The translations under genes and the position numbers were made by a program. Positions 42,300 through 56,831 of a stretch of 64,000 nucleotides of DNA are shown piece by piece (position 1 is the first letter of the stretch; every line of letters begins with the position of its first letter). The stretch is taken from the NCBI GenBank assembly GCA_030145425.1, contig JAQYVO010000225.1, positions 18,826 to 82,825 on the forward strand. Reading direction: 5' to 3'. The notes beneath the pieces are model-generated. The model was not told the origin of the DNA and did no database searches. It saw nothing but the letters and a program-made list of their open reading frames with translations. The DNA is from Chromatiales bacterium (lineage in GTDB: Bacteria; Pseudomonadota; Gammaproteobacteria; Chromatiales; Chromatiaceae).

Positions 42300-43163
42300 T
42301 CAATGCAGGGCGTTGAACATCCTGCCGCGGTAGCGGGCCACGAGGGGGTTCGATGCGCCCATGATCTCAAATACTGCCAGCATACCCTTGCGCCCGGCGT
42401 CATCCCCATAAGTGCGATCTTTCTGGAGCAACCTCAGCAGCAATTCCAGGGCGGCTTCGTGGTCACCCAGTCTCACCTTGTGGGCGGCCAGCTGGTAGAG
42501 GGCCTTGCTGTCCGCGCCGTCGCCGGAGACCCGGGATTCAAGGTCACTCTCGGTCGGGGCGTCCTGCAGCACCAACTGGAACTGCAGATTTGCCCTGAGA
42601 GACACCGCTTCCGGGCTGTCCTGGTCATCCTGGGGCAGCGCCGATAATGCCTCCTGTGCCCGTTCAATCTCGCCCTGCGCCGACTTCACGCCGGCATAGG
42701 CCAGCAGAACCCGGGAATTTTGTGGATCCATCTCGTGGGCCTGCTCGATAATACCGGCGGCTCCGTCGAAGTCTCCCTGCTGGGACATCTCATCCGCCCG
42801 GGCCAGCAGGCCATCGGATTCCCTGGGTATGTGCTTGTCCAGGAAGGCGCGGATCTGGTTTTCCGGCAGCGCCCCCATAAACTCATCAACGGGCTGCCCA
42901 TTCTTGAAGACCTTCACCGTGGGTATGCTGCGGATCCCGAACTGCATGGCGATCGCCTTCTGCTCCTCGGTGTTGAGCTTGGCGAGCAGGAACTTGCCCT
43001 GGTACTCGTCCACCAGTCTCGCCAGCAGGGGCATGAGCATCTTGCAGGGCTGGCACCACTCGGCCCAGAAGTCCACCAGGACCGGGACGGACTGGGAGCC
43101 CTCGATGACAATTTTCTGGTAGTTCTCTTCGGTGATTTCAAATATATAGGGTGAATCGCTCAT
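42300..43163 (-). CDS. cnoX: Thioredoxin-TPR protein of the CnoX/YbbN family
   Basis: 287 aa. N-terminal thioredoxin domain (1-110) with active site WCQPC, C37 and C40, then a TPR-like C-terminal domain (115-287). CnoX is a chaperedoxin that protects substrates from oxidation and hands them to GroEL. E. coli CnoX lacks one active cysteine, whereas this protein keeps both, as in Caulobacter, so it may also reduce disulfides. Confidence 0.93.
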   Translation of the reverse strand: MSDSPYIFEITEENYQKIVIEGSQSVPVLVDFWAEWCQPCKMLMPLLARLVDEYQGKFLLAKLNTEEQKAIAMQFGIRSIPTVKVFKNGQPVDEFMGALPENQIRAFLDKHIPRESDGLLARADEMSQQGDFDGAAGIIEQAHEMDPQNSRVLLAYAGVKSAQGEIERAQEALSALPQDDQDSPEAVSLRANLQFQLVLQDAPTESDLESRVSGDGADSKALYQLAAHKVRLGDHEAALELLLRLLQKDRTYGDDAGRKGMLAVFEIMGASNPLVARYRGRMFNALH

Positions 43164-43470
43164 GGTCGTATGCCTGCCTGCTCCATGCCTTCGGATTTTC
43201 TTGATTCAATATGGGGTGTTTTGCGGAGAATTCCAGTTCCTTGAAATCCGGTCACCGGATCCCGCATCCTCCGGGGCGGTTCGATGGACATCGATTGCCC
43301 CCTGAAGTAAAATTTCCCCGGTCGGCAGCCGTCCTCAGGGCGGTGATATCAGCAGCACTTCGGTGAAGCCCAGCATTCATCGGATTCAGCTGGAAAGACC
43401 ACTCTTTTAATGCGATTTGGGGCGGTTCCCTCGGAACCGTTCTGATTCGGCACGCCTGTAGGGGACTGTC
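43164..43470. other. Gap upstream of carA
   Basis: 307 bases between divergent cnoX and carA. The only structure I see is a hairpin, CGGTTCC-CTC-GGAACCG at 43423-43439, about 30 bases before carA, probably in its leader. No convincing promoter or small gene. Confidence 0.4.
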
Positions 43471-44676
43471 TTGAGAAAACCGGCGTTTCTGGTCCTGGAG
43501 GACGGCACCTCTTTCCGGGGTGAGTCTATCGGTGCCGACGGTCAGACCGTTGGTGAGGTCGTTTTCAATACCGCTATCACCGGGTACCAGGAGATCCTGA
43601 CGGATCCCTCCTACTGCCGGCAGATCGTCACTCTCACGTACCCCCACATTGGGAATACCGGGACCAATACTGAAGACGAGGAGTCTTCGCAGGTATACGC
43701 ATCGGGCCTGGTCATCCGAAACCTGCCCGCGCTGGCAAGCAACTGGCGCAGCAAGCAACCCCTGGAAGAGTACCTGAGAGAAAAGGGCGTGGTGGCCATC
43801 GCCGATATCGATACGCGCAGGCTGACACGCATCCTCAGGGAAAAAGGGGCGCAAAGCGGCTGCATACTGACCGGAGAGAACATAGACGAGACAACGGCAC
43901 TTATGGCAGCAAAGGCCTTTCCCGGTCTGAAAGGTATGGATCTGGCGAAGGAGGTCACCACCGGGGTGCCTTACGAGTGGGCCCAGGGTTCATGGACCCT
44001 GGAACAGGGCTATCCGGATACCCCTCATCCCATCGAGGAGCATCTGCCCGTGCACGTGGTGGCCTACGACTACGGCATCAAACGAAATATCCTGCGGATG
44101 CTGGTGGACAGGGGCTGTCGTATCACGGTGGTGCCGGCCCAGACCCCCGCGGCCGATGTCCTCGCGATGCAACCCGACGGGGTGTTTCTGTCCAACGGTC
44201 CGGGAGATCCCGAACCCTGCGATTACGCCATCCGTTCTATAGGAGAGCTGCTGGAAACCGGGCTGCCTGTGTTTGGTATCTGCCTGGGCCATCAATTGCT
44301 GTCCCTGGCCAGCGGTGCCAGGACCATGAAGATGAAATTCGGACATCACGGGGCCAACCATCCGGTACAGGACCTGGATTCCAAAGGCGTAATGATCACC
44401 AGCCAGAATCATGGTTTTGCGGTGGATGGCGACAGCCTGCCGGCGAATCTCAGGGTTACTCACCGCTCCCTGTTCGACGGCTCTATTCAGGGTATCCACT
44501 GCACCGACAGGCCGGCGTTCGGTTTCCAGGGGCATCCCGAGGCCAGCCCGGGCCCCCACGATGTGGCGCCGGTCTTCGATCATTTCATCGATCTCATCAA
44601 CCAGCGGGATACATCGGGGAGCGGGTTGGAAAACAACGAAGAAACGGTTGCGAATTCCGTCAGAGCGGCTGACTAA
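43471..44676 (+). CDS. carA: Carbamoyl-phosphate synthase small subunit
   Basis: 401 aa from a TTG start with AGGGGA five bases upstream; [20 protein letters not shown] is the family N-terminus. The C-terminal glutamine amidotransferase has the nucleophile C271 in GICLGHQLL, with the histidine and glutamate in [13 protein letters not shown]. It supplies ammonia from glutamine to CarB for arginine and pyrimidine synthesis. Somewhat longer than E. coli CarA (382 aa). Confidence 0.97.
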   Translation: MRKPAFLVLEDGTSFRGESIGADGQTVGEVVFNTAITGYQEILTDPSYCRQIVTLTYPHIGNTGTNTEDEESSQVYASGLVIRNLPALASNWRSKQPLEEYLREKGVVAIADIDTRRLTRILREKGAQSGCILTGENIDETTALMAAKAFPGLKGMDLAKEVTTGVPYEWAQGSWTLEQGYPDTPHPIEEHLPVHVVAYDYGIKRNILRMLVDRGCRITVVPAQTPAADVLAMQPDGVFLSNGPGDPEPCDYAIRSIGELLETGLPVFGICLGHQLLSLASGARTMKMKFGHHGANHPVQDLDSKGVMITSQNHGFAVDGDSLPANLRVTHRSLFDGSIQGIHCTDRPAFGFQGHPEASPGPHDVAPVFDHFIDLINQRDTSGSGLENNEETVANSVRAAD

Positions 44677-44677
44677 G

Positions 44678-47884
<3,207 letters not shown>

Positions 47885-47940
47885 TAGCAGCACGAATACA
47901 AACAAGCGTAATCCGGGGATCAGGCTCCTGAATGGAGTTC

Positions 47941-47967
47941 CCTGGATTCCACTTCGTTTCATCCAGG
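47941..47967. repeat. Short inverted repeat upstream of greA
   Basis: CCTGGAT and ATCCAGG (7-bp arms, 13-base loop) followed by CTACGCC. Similar CCTGGATTCC...ATCCAGGCTACG sequences are frequent intergenic repeats in proteobacteria; only one copy is in this window. Confidence 0.5.
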
Positions 47968-48069
47968 CTACGCCTGTAGAATAGAAATCAGGATGTGGTG
48001 AACTTTGGCAGCCACATCCAGCACGTCTTAAGCACGATTACCTGGAATGGAAATTTTGGAGATGCTTGT

Positions 48070-48546
48070 ATGAGCAAGGTACCCCTTACACTCAGAGGTG
48101 CGCAGATGCTGAGGGAGGAACTGACCAACCTGAAATCGGTTGAACGTCCCAACGTCATTCAAGCTATCGCGCAGGCCCGCGCCCACGGTGATCTCAAGGA
48201 AAACGCGGAGTATCATGCCGCCCGCGAACAGCAGGGATTCATCGAAGGCCGGATCAAAGATATCGAAGGCAAGCTGTCGCACGCGCAGATTATCGACGTC
48301 ACCAAGCTTCATACGGATGGCAGGGTAGTCTTCGGCTCCACCGTCGAGGTCTACGAAGAAGAGACAGATGAAGAGCTCACTTTTCAGATAGTCGGCGAGG
48401 ATGAAGCCGATATCAAGCAGGGGTTGATATCGATCAGCTCGCCAATAGCCAGGGCCCTGATCGGAAAATCCGCCGACGATGTCGCGGATGTGGAGACTCC
48501 CAAGGGGCTGCGGCACCTTGAGATCATGAATGTGCAGTATGTTTAA
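48070..48546 (+). CDS. greA: Transcript cleavage factor GreA
   Basis: 158 aa, the exact E. coli length. The ATG at 48070 has GGAG nine bases upstream; the frame open from 47995 is rejected because the family starts [19 protein letters not shown]-terminal coiled coil with the [15 protein letters not shown] tip that enters the RNA polymerase secondary channel, C-terminal FKBP-like domain. Rescues backtracked polymerase. Follows carB as in many gammaproteobacteria. Confidence 0.97.
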   Translation: MSKVPLTLRGAQMLREELTNLKSVERPNVIQAIAQARAHGDLKENAEYHAAREQQGFIEGRIKDIEGKLSHAQIIDVTKLHTDGRVVFGSTVEVYEEETDEELTFQIVGEDEADIKQGLISISSPIARALIGKSADDVADVETPKGLRHLEIMNVQYV

Positions 48547-48621
48547 GAAGAAGGAATTTGAACCGCAGAGGTACGGAGACGCAGAACGTTAAACCAGTGT
48601 TCAAGTGGGTAGATTACCTCA

Positions 48622-48719
48622 GTAGGGCCGAATTCATTCGGCCAACTTGGGTCGATTACCGTTGCAGGGCCGAATTCATTCGGCCAACTCAAGCATCGGT
48701 CGAATGAATTCGACCCTAC
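48622..48719. repeat. REP/BIME-like locus 5 (three copies)
   Basis: Two forward GGCC-type copies (48622-48646 and 48664-48688) and one reverse GGTC-type copy (48698-48719) in the gap between greA and yhbY. Confidence 0.85.
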
Positions 48720-48782
48720 TGACAGATGCAATACATTTATTATTAAAACAAACGCTGCACCGCCGCGTTTAAAATCCTTTCT

Positions 48783-49079
48783 TCACTCTCCCAACCGGAT
48801 TTTTGGTTTTTTCGGATGACGAAGATAAAACACCGCCACGTGTCCGATGGTCTGCACGGTTTCGGCACCGCTGTGCGCGCTGATGGCGCTGATGGTTTCC
48901 TGACGCTGTTCCCGGTCGCCGGTGCTGATCCGGACCTTGATCAGCTCATGGGTATCCAGCGCAATGGTCACCTCGTTGAGAACGCCATCGGACAGGCCGT
49001 GCTGGCCGACCATGACGACAGGCTTGAGGTGATGGGCCAGGCCCTTGAGCTGGCGCCGCTGGGGGTTGGATAGGGGCAT
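48783..49079 (-). CDS. yhbY: Ribosome assembly RNA-binding protein YhbY (CRM domain)
   Basis: 98 aa, usual length. The CRM fold shows LSNPQRRQLKGLAHHLKPVV, VGQHGLSDGVLNEV and the basic C-terminus. CGGAG precedes the ATG at 49079. YhbY associates with pre-50S particles. Divergent from rlmE, an arrangement shared with E. coli. Confidence 0.96.
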   Translation of the reverse strand: MPLSNPQRRQLKGLAHHLKPVVMVGQHGLSDGVLNEVTIALDTHELIKVRISTGDREQRQETISAISAHSGAETVQTIGHVAVFYLRHPKKPKIRLGE

Positions 49080-49163
49080 CGGGTGCTCCGGTGAGTTAAA
49101 AACAGGTTAATGACAGCCGTAAAAAACTGGCTCATAGCATGATCAAATGGGTAGATTACCATT

Positions 49164-49235
49164 GTAGGGCCGAATTTATTCGGCCAATAGCTGGTTGAAT
49201 CCAATCAAGCATCGGTCGAATAAATTCGACCCTAC
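49164..49235. repeat. REP/BIME-like locus 6 (two copies, convergent)
   Basis: Forward GGCC-type copy at 49164-49188 and reverse GGTC-type copy at 49214-49235. Both carry the same change in the two-base loop (TT/AA instead of TC/GA), so they altered together. Confidence 0.85.
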
Positions 49236-49304
49236 ACAATTATTCTTAAATCGAAGATGTTGAATTACCCTCTCAATCAGCGGAAGAGCCTACAAACAAA
49301 ATAC

Positions 49305-49925
49305 ATGAAACGAAGCAAAAGCAGCCGTGCCTGGCTGGACCGCCATTTCAACGACGAGTACGTCAAAAGGGCTCGGAAGGAAGGACTCAGGTCCAGGGCG
49401 GCTTACAAGCTCGAAGAGATTCAATCCAGGGACCGGGTCCTGAAGCCGGGCCAGACTGTGGTGGACCTGGGTGCCGCACCCGGGGGCTGGTCACAGATGG
49501 CCAGGCGTATCGTAGGGCCTCAGGGACGGGTGATCGCACTGGATATACTTGCCATGGATCCGCTCGAGGGTGTCGACTTCATTCAGGGTGATTTCCGGGA
49601 GGAACAGCCCCTGCTGGAACTCAGGCGGTTGCTCGGCGATACCGCCGTGGACCTTGTAATGTCGGATATGGCCCCCAACGTTACCGGAGTGTCATCGGTA
49701 GATCAGCCTCGGGCCGTTTATCTGTGTGAGCTTGCGCTGGCGTTCGCGCGGGAGACACTCAAACCGGGGGGTATTCTGGTGGTGAAGATATTTCAGGGAG
49801 AAGGTTTTGACAGCTTCATCAGGGAGTTGCGCGCTTCATTCGGCAGGGTTGTGACCCGCAAACCCCGGGCTTCCCGACCCAAGAGTCGCGAGGTCTATCT
49901 TGTGGCAGGGAACTATAATGTGTAG
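49305..49925 (+). CDS. rlmE: 23S rRNA 2'-O-ribose U2552 methyltransferase RlmE (FtsJ)
   Basis: 206 aa. The start [21 protein letters not shown] is the family N-terminus, so the earlier ATG at 49257 is less likely. SAM-binding [22 protein letters not shown] and the catalytic lysines in the K-D-K-E arrangement ([21 protein letters not shown]). Modifies the 50S A-loop. Upstream of ftsH as in E. coli. Confidence 0.97.
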   Translation: MKRSKSSRAWLDRHFNDEYVKRARKEGLRSRAAYKLEEIQSRDRVLKPGQTVVDLGAAPGGWSQMARRIVGPQGRVIALDILAMDPLEGVDFIQGDFREEQPLLELRRLLGDTAVDLVMSDMAPNVTGVSSVDQPRAVYLCELALAFARETLKPGGILVVKIFQGEGFDSFIRELRASFGRVVTRKPRASRPKSREVYLVAGNYNV

Positions 49926-50070
49926 TAGTGTACTCAGTATTAGAGAAGTTTCCGTGTTAATTTCCACCTGTTAATCAATGATTTCCATTACTTTGAGCAG
50001 GCGGGAAAGGCAATCTCAGGAATACGTTCAGAGCCGCGATGTCGCGGATTTGCAGATAGAGGAATAAGCC

Positions 50071-52002
<1,932 letters not shown>

Positions 52003-52018
52003 CCGGAGGTCGCCGCTG

Positions 52019-52852
52019 ATGGCGGCTGTCGACTGCGCTGGGAAAAGCCTGGATCTCTCGCATCCGTGCGTGATGGGTATTATCAATGTCACGCCGGATT
52101 CCTTTTCCGACGGCGGGGATTTCCTGACGCCAGGCAGTGCCCTGATTCAGGCGAGGCGCATGGTGGAGGAGGGTGCCGACATTATCGATGTAGGCGGGGA
52201 ATCGACCCGCCCCGGTGCCATGGCTGTCTCCCAACAGCAGGAACTGGACCGCGTAATCCCCATCATTTCCGCCATTTCTGCTGAATTTCCCATACCTGTT
52301 TCCATCGACACCACTAAAGCGGCCGTGATGCGCGAAGCCGTGGCTGCCGGTGCGGGGTTTATCAACGATGTAATGGCGCTGCGGTCGCCGGGGGCCGTGG
52401 ATGCCGCCCGTGCGACGGGTGTGCCCGTATGCCTGATGCATATGCAGGGCGAACCGCGCAGTATGCAGCAGGATCCCTGCTACCAGGATGTTGTCACCGA
52501 TGTGAAAGCCTTCTTTGCCAGCCGGATCGAAGCCTGCCTGGCGGGCGGTATTTCCCGTGATCGGCTGCTGCTGGATCCGGGGTTTGGTTTTGGCAAGGCG
52601 CTGGAACACAATCTGGATCTGCTAAATAATCTCTCGGTGTTTGTCGATATGGGGTTGCCGCTTTTGGTGGGGGTGTCCAGGAAGTCGATGATCGGTATGA
52701 TCCTGGGCGGCAATCCGGTTCGGGAGCGTTTGCACGGGAGCATTGCCGCGGCCGTGATGGCCTTCGAACGCGGGGCATCGATTCTGCGCGTGCATGATGT
52801 AAGGCCCACCGTGGAGGCGCTGAAGGTTGTCGCAGCTGTGCGCGATAGGTGA
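52019..52852 (+). CDS. folP: Dihydropteroate synthase
   Basis: 277 aa from ATG 52019 with GGAGG nine bases upstream; the frame extending into ftsH is rejected. TIM-barrel motifs VMGIINVTPDSFSDGGDF, DVGGESTRPGA, SIDTTKAAVMREAV and LLDPGFGFGKALEHNL, which bind pterin and p-aminobenzoate. Makes dihydropteroate for folate synthesis. Classic ftsH-folP-glmM order. Confidence 0.97.
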   Translation: MAAVDCAGKSLDLSHPCVMGIINVTPDSFSDGGDFLTPGSALIQARRMVEEGADIIDVGGESTRPGAMAVSQQQELDRVIPIISAISAEFPIPVSIDTTKAAVMREAVAAGAGFINDVMALRSPGAVDAARATGVPVCLMHMQGEPRSMQQDPCYQDVVTDVKAFFASRIEACLAGGISRDRLLLDPGFGFGKALEHNLDLLNNLSVFVDMGLPLLVGVSRKSMIGMILGGNPVRERLHGSIAAAVMAFERGASILRVHDVRPTVEALKVVAAVRDR

Positions 52853-52877
52853 TGATTGGGGATTATCAGTTAAAGCC

Positions 52878-52902
52878 GTAGCCTGCGCTCAACGCAGGCT
52901 AC
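52878..52902. repeat. Palindromic intergenic repeat between folP and glmM
   Basis: GTAGCCTGCG and CGCAGGCTAC form a perfect 10-bp stem around CTCAA. This type of GTAGCCTGCGTTGAGCGCAGG-like palindrome is a familiar dispersed repeat in gammaproteobacteria; one copy here. It lies 20 bases before glmM and could affect its translation. Confidence 0.55.
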
Positions 52903-52921
52903 AAAAGCCAGGAATAATAAA

Positions 52922-54262
52922 GTGAAGAAAAAGTATTTTGGGACTGACGGCATCAGGGGTTGCGTGGGCGAAGGCCAGATCAATCCGGAGTTCATGCTCA
53001 GGTTGGGATGGGCTGCCGGGCGCGTGCTGGGCAAGCATGCCGATAGCCGGGTGGTGATCGGTAAGGACACCCGCATTTCCGGCTACATGTTTGAATCCGC
53101 ACTTGAGGCAGGGCTTGTGGCCTCCGGCACGGATATCATGATGCTCGGGCCCATGCCGACGCCGGGGATTGCCTATCTGACCCGCACGCTCCATGCACAG
53201 GCAGGCATCGTCATCAGCGCTTCCCACAATCCACACAACGACAACGGCATCAAATTTTTCTCGAGCGAAGGAAAAAAGCTGCCGGATGAGGTGGAACTGG
53301 CCATCGAGAAGCAACTCGAGCAACCGTTGGCCACCGTGGAATCCAAGGAACTGGGTAAGGCCTTCCGTGTGGATGATGCTGCGGGCCGGTACATCGAATT
53401 TTGTAAATCCACCATTCCCTGGGTGATGAACTTCCGGGGGCTGCGGATCGTAGTTGATTGTGCCAATGGAGCCACCTACCACATCGCACCTTACGTGCTC
53501 GAGGAACTGGGGGCCGACGTGGTGGCCATCGGCGCAGAACCGGACGGCCTGAACATCAACGATGGGGTGGGCTCCACCCACATAGAGCATCTGCAGCAGG
53601 CGGTCCTCGCTCACGGTGCCGACTGCGGACTTGCCCTGGACGGCGACGGTGATCGGCTTATGATGGTCGATAATGCCGGCAGGGTGCTGGACGGCGACGA
53701 CATTCTCTACATCATTGCCCGCTCCCGCATGGCCAATGGAGGTATCAAGGGATCAGTGGTGGGCACTCAGATGACCAACCTCGGTCTGGAGCATGCACTC
53801 AGGGACATCGATATCGGGTTGGAACGGACAAAGGTGGGTGACCGGTACATCATGGAAATGCTGGAAAAACACGGCTGGACATTGGGCGGGGAACCTTCCG
53901 GCCACATCATCTGCCTGGACCGCACCACGACGGGTGACGGTATCATCTCCGCGCTTCAGGTTCTGGCGGAGATGCATAGCACGGGCAACAGCCTGAAGTA
54001 TCTGGCCAATAATATGGAGAAATATCCCCAGTTACTGGAAAACGTCCGACTGAGCGGGGTGACCGCCGAGGAAATCATGGCGTCTGATTCCCTGAAAAAA
54101 GCGGTCGCGGAGGTAGAGGCCGAACTTGGGGCCTCGGGTCGGGTGCTGCTGCGCCCCTCGGGTACGGAGCCCCTTATCCGTGTAATGATCGAGGGGCAGG
54201 ACGGTCATCAGGTCGAGATCCTCACCAAACAGCTAGCTGGGGTTGTGCGGGGGCTGCTCTGA
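52922..54262 (+). CDS. glmM: Phosphoglucosamine mutase
   Basis: 446 aa, GTG start with AGGAA about eight bases upstream. Starts [12 protein letters not shown]; catalytic phosphoserine S101 in [12 protein letters not shown]; metal loop DGDGDRLMM; sugar-binding GGEPSGHI; phosphate-binding [12 protein letters not shown]. Converts glucosamine-6-phosphate to glucosamine-1-phosphate for peptidoglycan and LPS. Follows folP as in E. coli. Confidence 0.98.
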   Translation: MKKKYFGTDGIRGCVGEGQINPEFMLRLGWAAGRVLGKHADSRVVIGKDTRISGYMFESALEAGLVASGTDIMMLGPMPTPGIAYLTRTLHAQAGIVISASHNPHNDNGIKFFSSEGKKLPDEVELAIEKQLEQPLATVESKELGKAFRVDDAAGRYIEFCKSTIPWVMNFRGLRIVVDCANGATYHIAPYVLEELGADVVAIGAEPDGLNINDGVGSTHIEHLQQAVLAHGADCGLALDGDGDRLMMVDNAGRVLDGDDILYIIARSRMANGGIKGSVVGTQMTNLGLEHALRDIDIGLERTKVGDRYIMEMLEKHGWTLGGEPSGHIICLDRTTTGDGIISALQVLAEMHSTGNSLKYLANNMEKYPQLLENVRLSGVTAEEIMASDSLKKAVAEVEAELGASGRVLLRPSGTEPLIRVMIEGQDGHQVEILTKQLAGVVRGLL

Positions 54263-54263
54263 G

Positions 54264-54407
54264 GTAGGGCCGAATTCATTCGGCCAATGGCCAATTTACC
54301 GTAGGGCCGAATTCATTCGGCCAACAACCCTCATTACCACTGGAGACAAGGAGGTCGCCATGTCCTGCGACCCTACAGCAGCATCGGTCGAATGAATTCG
54401 ACCCTAC
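54264..54407. repeat. REP/BIME-like locus 7 (three copies)
   Basis: Two forward GGCC-type copies (54264-54288 and 54301-54325) and one reverse GGTC-type copy (54386-54407) in the glmM-tpiA gap. The stretch 54332-54370 repeats, with few changes, the one between the copies of locus 1. Confidence 0.85.
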
Positions 54408-54466
54408 AGTTCTGGTGACAAATGGAACAGGTTACGAAATTCGGCTTGTTATTTGATTTTGCATAG

Positions 54467-54497
54467 GCCCGGGGCTAAACTACCGGGCTTGATTTTT
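54467..54497 (+). terminator. Possible weak terminator upstream of tpiA
   Basis: GCCCGG (54467-54472) and CCGGGC (54483-54488) form a 6-bp stem followed by TTGATTTTT. It could end glmM transcription or act in the tpiA leader. Confidence 0.4.
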
Positions 54498-54515
54498 GGT
54501 AGTTTGGAGAGGGAC

Positions 54516-55268
54516 ATGCGTCGACCGCTCGTTGCTGGGAACTGGAAAATGAACGGCAGCCGTGAAAGCGTTAAAACGCTTCTGGACGGCATAAAAGGCG
54601 GTCTTGATGCCGTGAAGCAGGCAGAAGTTGTCGTTTGCCCCCCTTATGTCTATATCCCGGATGCGCAGAACCAGCTCGATGGCACCACAGCGGCCTGGGG
54701 CGGTCAGGATCTCTCCGCCCAGTCATCAGGGGCCTATACCGGTGAGGTGGCTGCGTCCATGCTGTTGGATTTCGGCTGCAAGTACGTCATCGTCGGGCAC
54801 TCGGAGCGGCGTGAGTACCACGGTGAAAGCAACCAGCTGGTGGCCGAGAAATATGCCGCCGCCCGTGCTGCGGGCCTGGCGCCCATCTTTTGCTGTGGAG
54901 AGACGTTGGAGCAAAGGGAGCAGGGCATCACCGAGGAAGTGATCGCCGGACAGATCGACGCCTTGATCGAATTGGAAGGTGTCGAGGCCCTGGCGGATGG
55001 TGTGGTTGCCTACGAACCTGTCTGGGCTATTGGCACCGGCAAGACCGCCACACCGGAGCAGGCGCAGGATGTGCACGCTTTTATTCGGGCTCGGGTGGCG
55101 GAGCGAAATTCAGCAGTGGCGGAAGGCCTTCGCATTCTGTACGGTGGCAGCATGAAACCGGCCAACGCCGAGGAATTGATCGCCAAGCCGGATATCGATG
55201 GTGGGCTCATAGGCGGAGCGGCATTGAAGGCAGTGGATTTTCTCGCCATCTGCACTGCGGCGAATTGA
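54516..55268 (+). CDS. tpiA: Triosephosphate isomerase
   Basis: 250 aa from the ATG at 54516, directly behind GGAGAGG; the extension to 54453 is rejected. Starts MRRPLVAGNWKMNGS with the substrate-binding N and K; catalytic H95 in VIVGHSERRE and E167 in VAYEPVWAIGTGK; phosphate-binding YGGSMKPANA. Interconverts DHAP and glyceraldehyde-3-phosphate. One base before secG. Confidence 0.98.
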   Translation: MRRPLVAGNWKMNGSRESVKTLLDGIKGGLDAVKQAEVVVCPPYVYIPDAQNQLDGTTAAWGGQDLSAQSSGAYTGEVAASMLLDFGCKYVIVGHSERREYHGESNQLVAEKYAAARAAGLAPIFCCGETLEQREQGITEEVIAGQIDALIELEGVEALADGVVAYEPVWAIGTGKTATPEQAQDVHAFIRARVAERNSAVAEGLRILYGGSMKPANAEELIAKPDIDGGLIGGAALKAVDFLAICTAAN

Positions 55269-55269
55269 T

Positions 55270-55668
55270 ATGCAGACGATCCTGGTAATTTCTCATCTTT
55301 TTCTGGCGCTCGGGCTGGTGGGCCTGGTGTTGATGCAGCACGGCAAGGGTGCAGACGCCGGGGCGGCATTCGGGGCCGGCGCCTCCGGAACTGTTTTCGG
55401 CGCTAGCGGTGCCGCGAATTTTCTCAGCCGCGCCACTGCCGCGCTTGCGACGCTGTTCTTTGTCACCAGCATGGCCCTGGCGTGGTTTGCCATGCAGACA
55501 ACTGAGCGGCCGGGTCTGATGGATGCGCTGGAAGTCCAGGTGGAAGAGGCTCCGTCAGAAGTGCAGATACCTGTTACACCTCAGCAACCCACCGCACTGC
55601 CTTCCGAGGTGCCGATGATACCGCAGCCGGCCGCCACCGGGGGCGGGGTTCCGGAGACAACAGAATAA
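55270..55668 (+). CDS. secG: Protein translocase subunit SecG
   Basis: 132 aa. Two membrane helices (about 2-22 and 54-76) flank the conserved LMQHGKGADAGAAFGAGASG loop (seen in part), followed by a proline-rich C-terminal tail. Accessory subunit of SecYEG. The tpiA-secG-tRNA-Leu-nuo order is typical for gammaproteobacteria. Confidence 0.96.
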   Translation: MQTILVISHLFLALGLVGLVLMQHGKGADAGAAFGAGASGTVFGASGAANFLSRATAALATLFFVTSMALAWFAMQTTERPGLMDALEVQVEEAPSEVQIPVTPQQPTALPSEVPMIPQPAATGGGVPETTE

Positions 55669-55708
55669 GACGACAGAACCCGGTGCGAAACCGGGTCATT
55701 TCCATATA

Positions 55709-55793
55709 GCCGATGTGGTGGAATTGGTAGACACGCTGTCTTGAGGGGGCAGTGGCGTAAGCCGTGCCGGTTCAAATCCGGCCATCGGCACCA
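55709..55793 (+). tRNA. tRNA-Leu (anticodon GAG)
   Basis: 85 nt. Acceptor GCCGATG pairs with CATCGGC, then A and the encoded CCA (55791-55793). The anticodon arm CTGTC-TTGAGGG-GGCAG gives GAG, reading CUC/CUU leucine codons. A long variable arm and the T-arm GGTTCAAATCC mark a class II tRNA. Position after secG equals that of leuU in E. coli. Confidence 0.97.
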
Positions 55794-55802
55794 CACCTGA
55801 CA

Positions 55803-55838
55803 GGGTATAGTCCCGGAAATGGGAGATACCCTTTTTTT
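55803..55838 (+). terminator. Intrinsic terminator after tRNA-Leu
   Basis: Stem GGGTAT/ATACCC extended by TCCC/GGGA, followed by seven T residues; ends the secG-tRNA transcript before the nuo promoter. Confidence 0.9.
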
Positions 55839-55898
55839 CTTTCGAGCATAAACCACCTAACCTTATGAAAATAAAAGAAAAACGGGTAATGACGGGGG

Positions 55899-55927
55899 TT
55901 GACAGGGTAGGTCTGGCACTCTAGAAT
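55899..55927 (+). promoter_or_regulatory. Sigma70 promoter of the nuo operon
   Basis: Perfect TTGACA, 17-base spacer and TAGAAT (5 of 6), about 68 bases upstream of nuoA and downstream of a terminator, so it is well placed to drive nuoA onward. Confidence 0.85.
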
Positions 55928-55994
55928 CCCGCACTGATAAAAAAATCCACGGCCGGGATCTGTGAATTACCCGGAGATAGAGGGTAGAGGAAAC

Positions 55995-56351
55995 ATGCTC
56001 GAAAACTATCTTCCCATCTTGGTGTTCATAGGCGTCGCCATCATCGTCGGCGTGGTCATGGAGGGGCTCGGGTTCGTGCTGGGCACCCGGCATCCCGACA
56101 GCGAAAAACTCTCCCCCTACGAATGCGGCTTCGAGGCCTTTGAAGATGCCCGCATGAAGTTCGACGTCAGGTTCTACCTGGTCGCAATCCTGTTCATTAT
56201 TTTCGATCTCGAGATTGCCTTTCTGTTTCCCTGGGCCGTGGTGCTCGATCAGATCGGCATGGTCGGATTTCTGGCCATGATGGTATTTCTCGGGATCCTG
56301 GTTATCGGTTTTATCTACGAGTGGAAGAAGGGGGCGCTGGAATGGGAATAG
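55995..56351 (+). CDS. nuoA: NADH-quinone oxidoreductase subunit A
   Basis: 118 aa, three membrane helices. GAGGAA precedes the ATG at 55995; the frame to 55962 is rejected. Family signatures [29 protein letters not shown] (in part) and [16 protein letters not shown]. Membrane-arm subunit near the quinone site. Its last ten bases overlap nuoB. Confidence 0.97.
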   Translation: MLENYLPILVFIGVAIIVGVVMEGLGFVLGTRHPDSEKLSPYECGFEAFEDARMKFDVRFYLVAILFIIFDLEIAFLFPWAVVLDQIGMVGFLAMMVFLGILVIGFIYEWKKGALEWE

Positions 56352-56818
56352 AAGGCATCCTCGAAAAAGGCGTAATCACGACCACCGCCGACAAACTCAT
56401 AAACTGGGCCCGTACGGGGTCGATGTGGCCGATGACCTTCGGACTGGCCTGCTGTGCCGTCGAGATGATGCAGGCAGGTGCCTCCCGTTATGACCTCGAT
56501 CGCTTCGGGATAATCTTCCGGCCCAGTCCCAGGCAGTCCGATGTGATCATTATTGCCGGGACGCTGACGAACAAAATGGCACCGGCGCTGCGCAAGGTCT
56601 ACGACCAGATGGCGGAGCCGCGCTGGGTGATTTCCATGGGTTCCTGCGCCAATGGGGGCGGCTACTATCACTATTCCTACTCAGTGGTGCGCGGTTGCGA
56701 CCGGGTGTTGCCGGTGGATATCTACATACCCGGCTGTCCACCTACCGCAGAGGCCTTTATCTACGGTGTCCTGCAGCTGCAGGAAAAGATAAGGCGTACA
56801 TGCACCATAGCCCGTTGA
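56342..56818 (+). CDS. nuoB: NADH-quinone oxidoreductase subunit B
   Basis: 158 aa from ATG 56342 (upstream in-frame codons lie in nuoA). Binds cluster N2, the last electron carrier before quinone: ligands in [18 protein letters not shown] and [10 protein letters not shown]. Peripheral arm, close to nuoD. Confidence 0.97.
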   Translation: MGIEGILEKGVITTTADKLINWARTGSMWPMTFGLACCAVEMMQAGASRYDLDRFGIIFRPSPRQSDVIIIAGTLTNKMAPALRKVYDQMAEPRWVISMGSCANGGGYYHYSYSVVRGCDRVLPVDIYIPGCPPTAEAFIYGVLQLQEKIRRTCTIAR

Positions 56819-56831
56819 CAGAAAAGCACAA

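Noticed and set aside
48622..48719. CRISPR array
   Set aside because: Copies alternate in orientation, spacing is irregular (20-130 bases), there are at most three per locus, and no cas gene is present.
55709..55793. Integration site of a genomic island at tRNA-Leu
   Set aside because: No integrase and no direct repeat of the tRNA 3' end nearby; both sides are conserved housekeeping genes.
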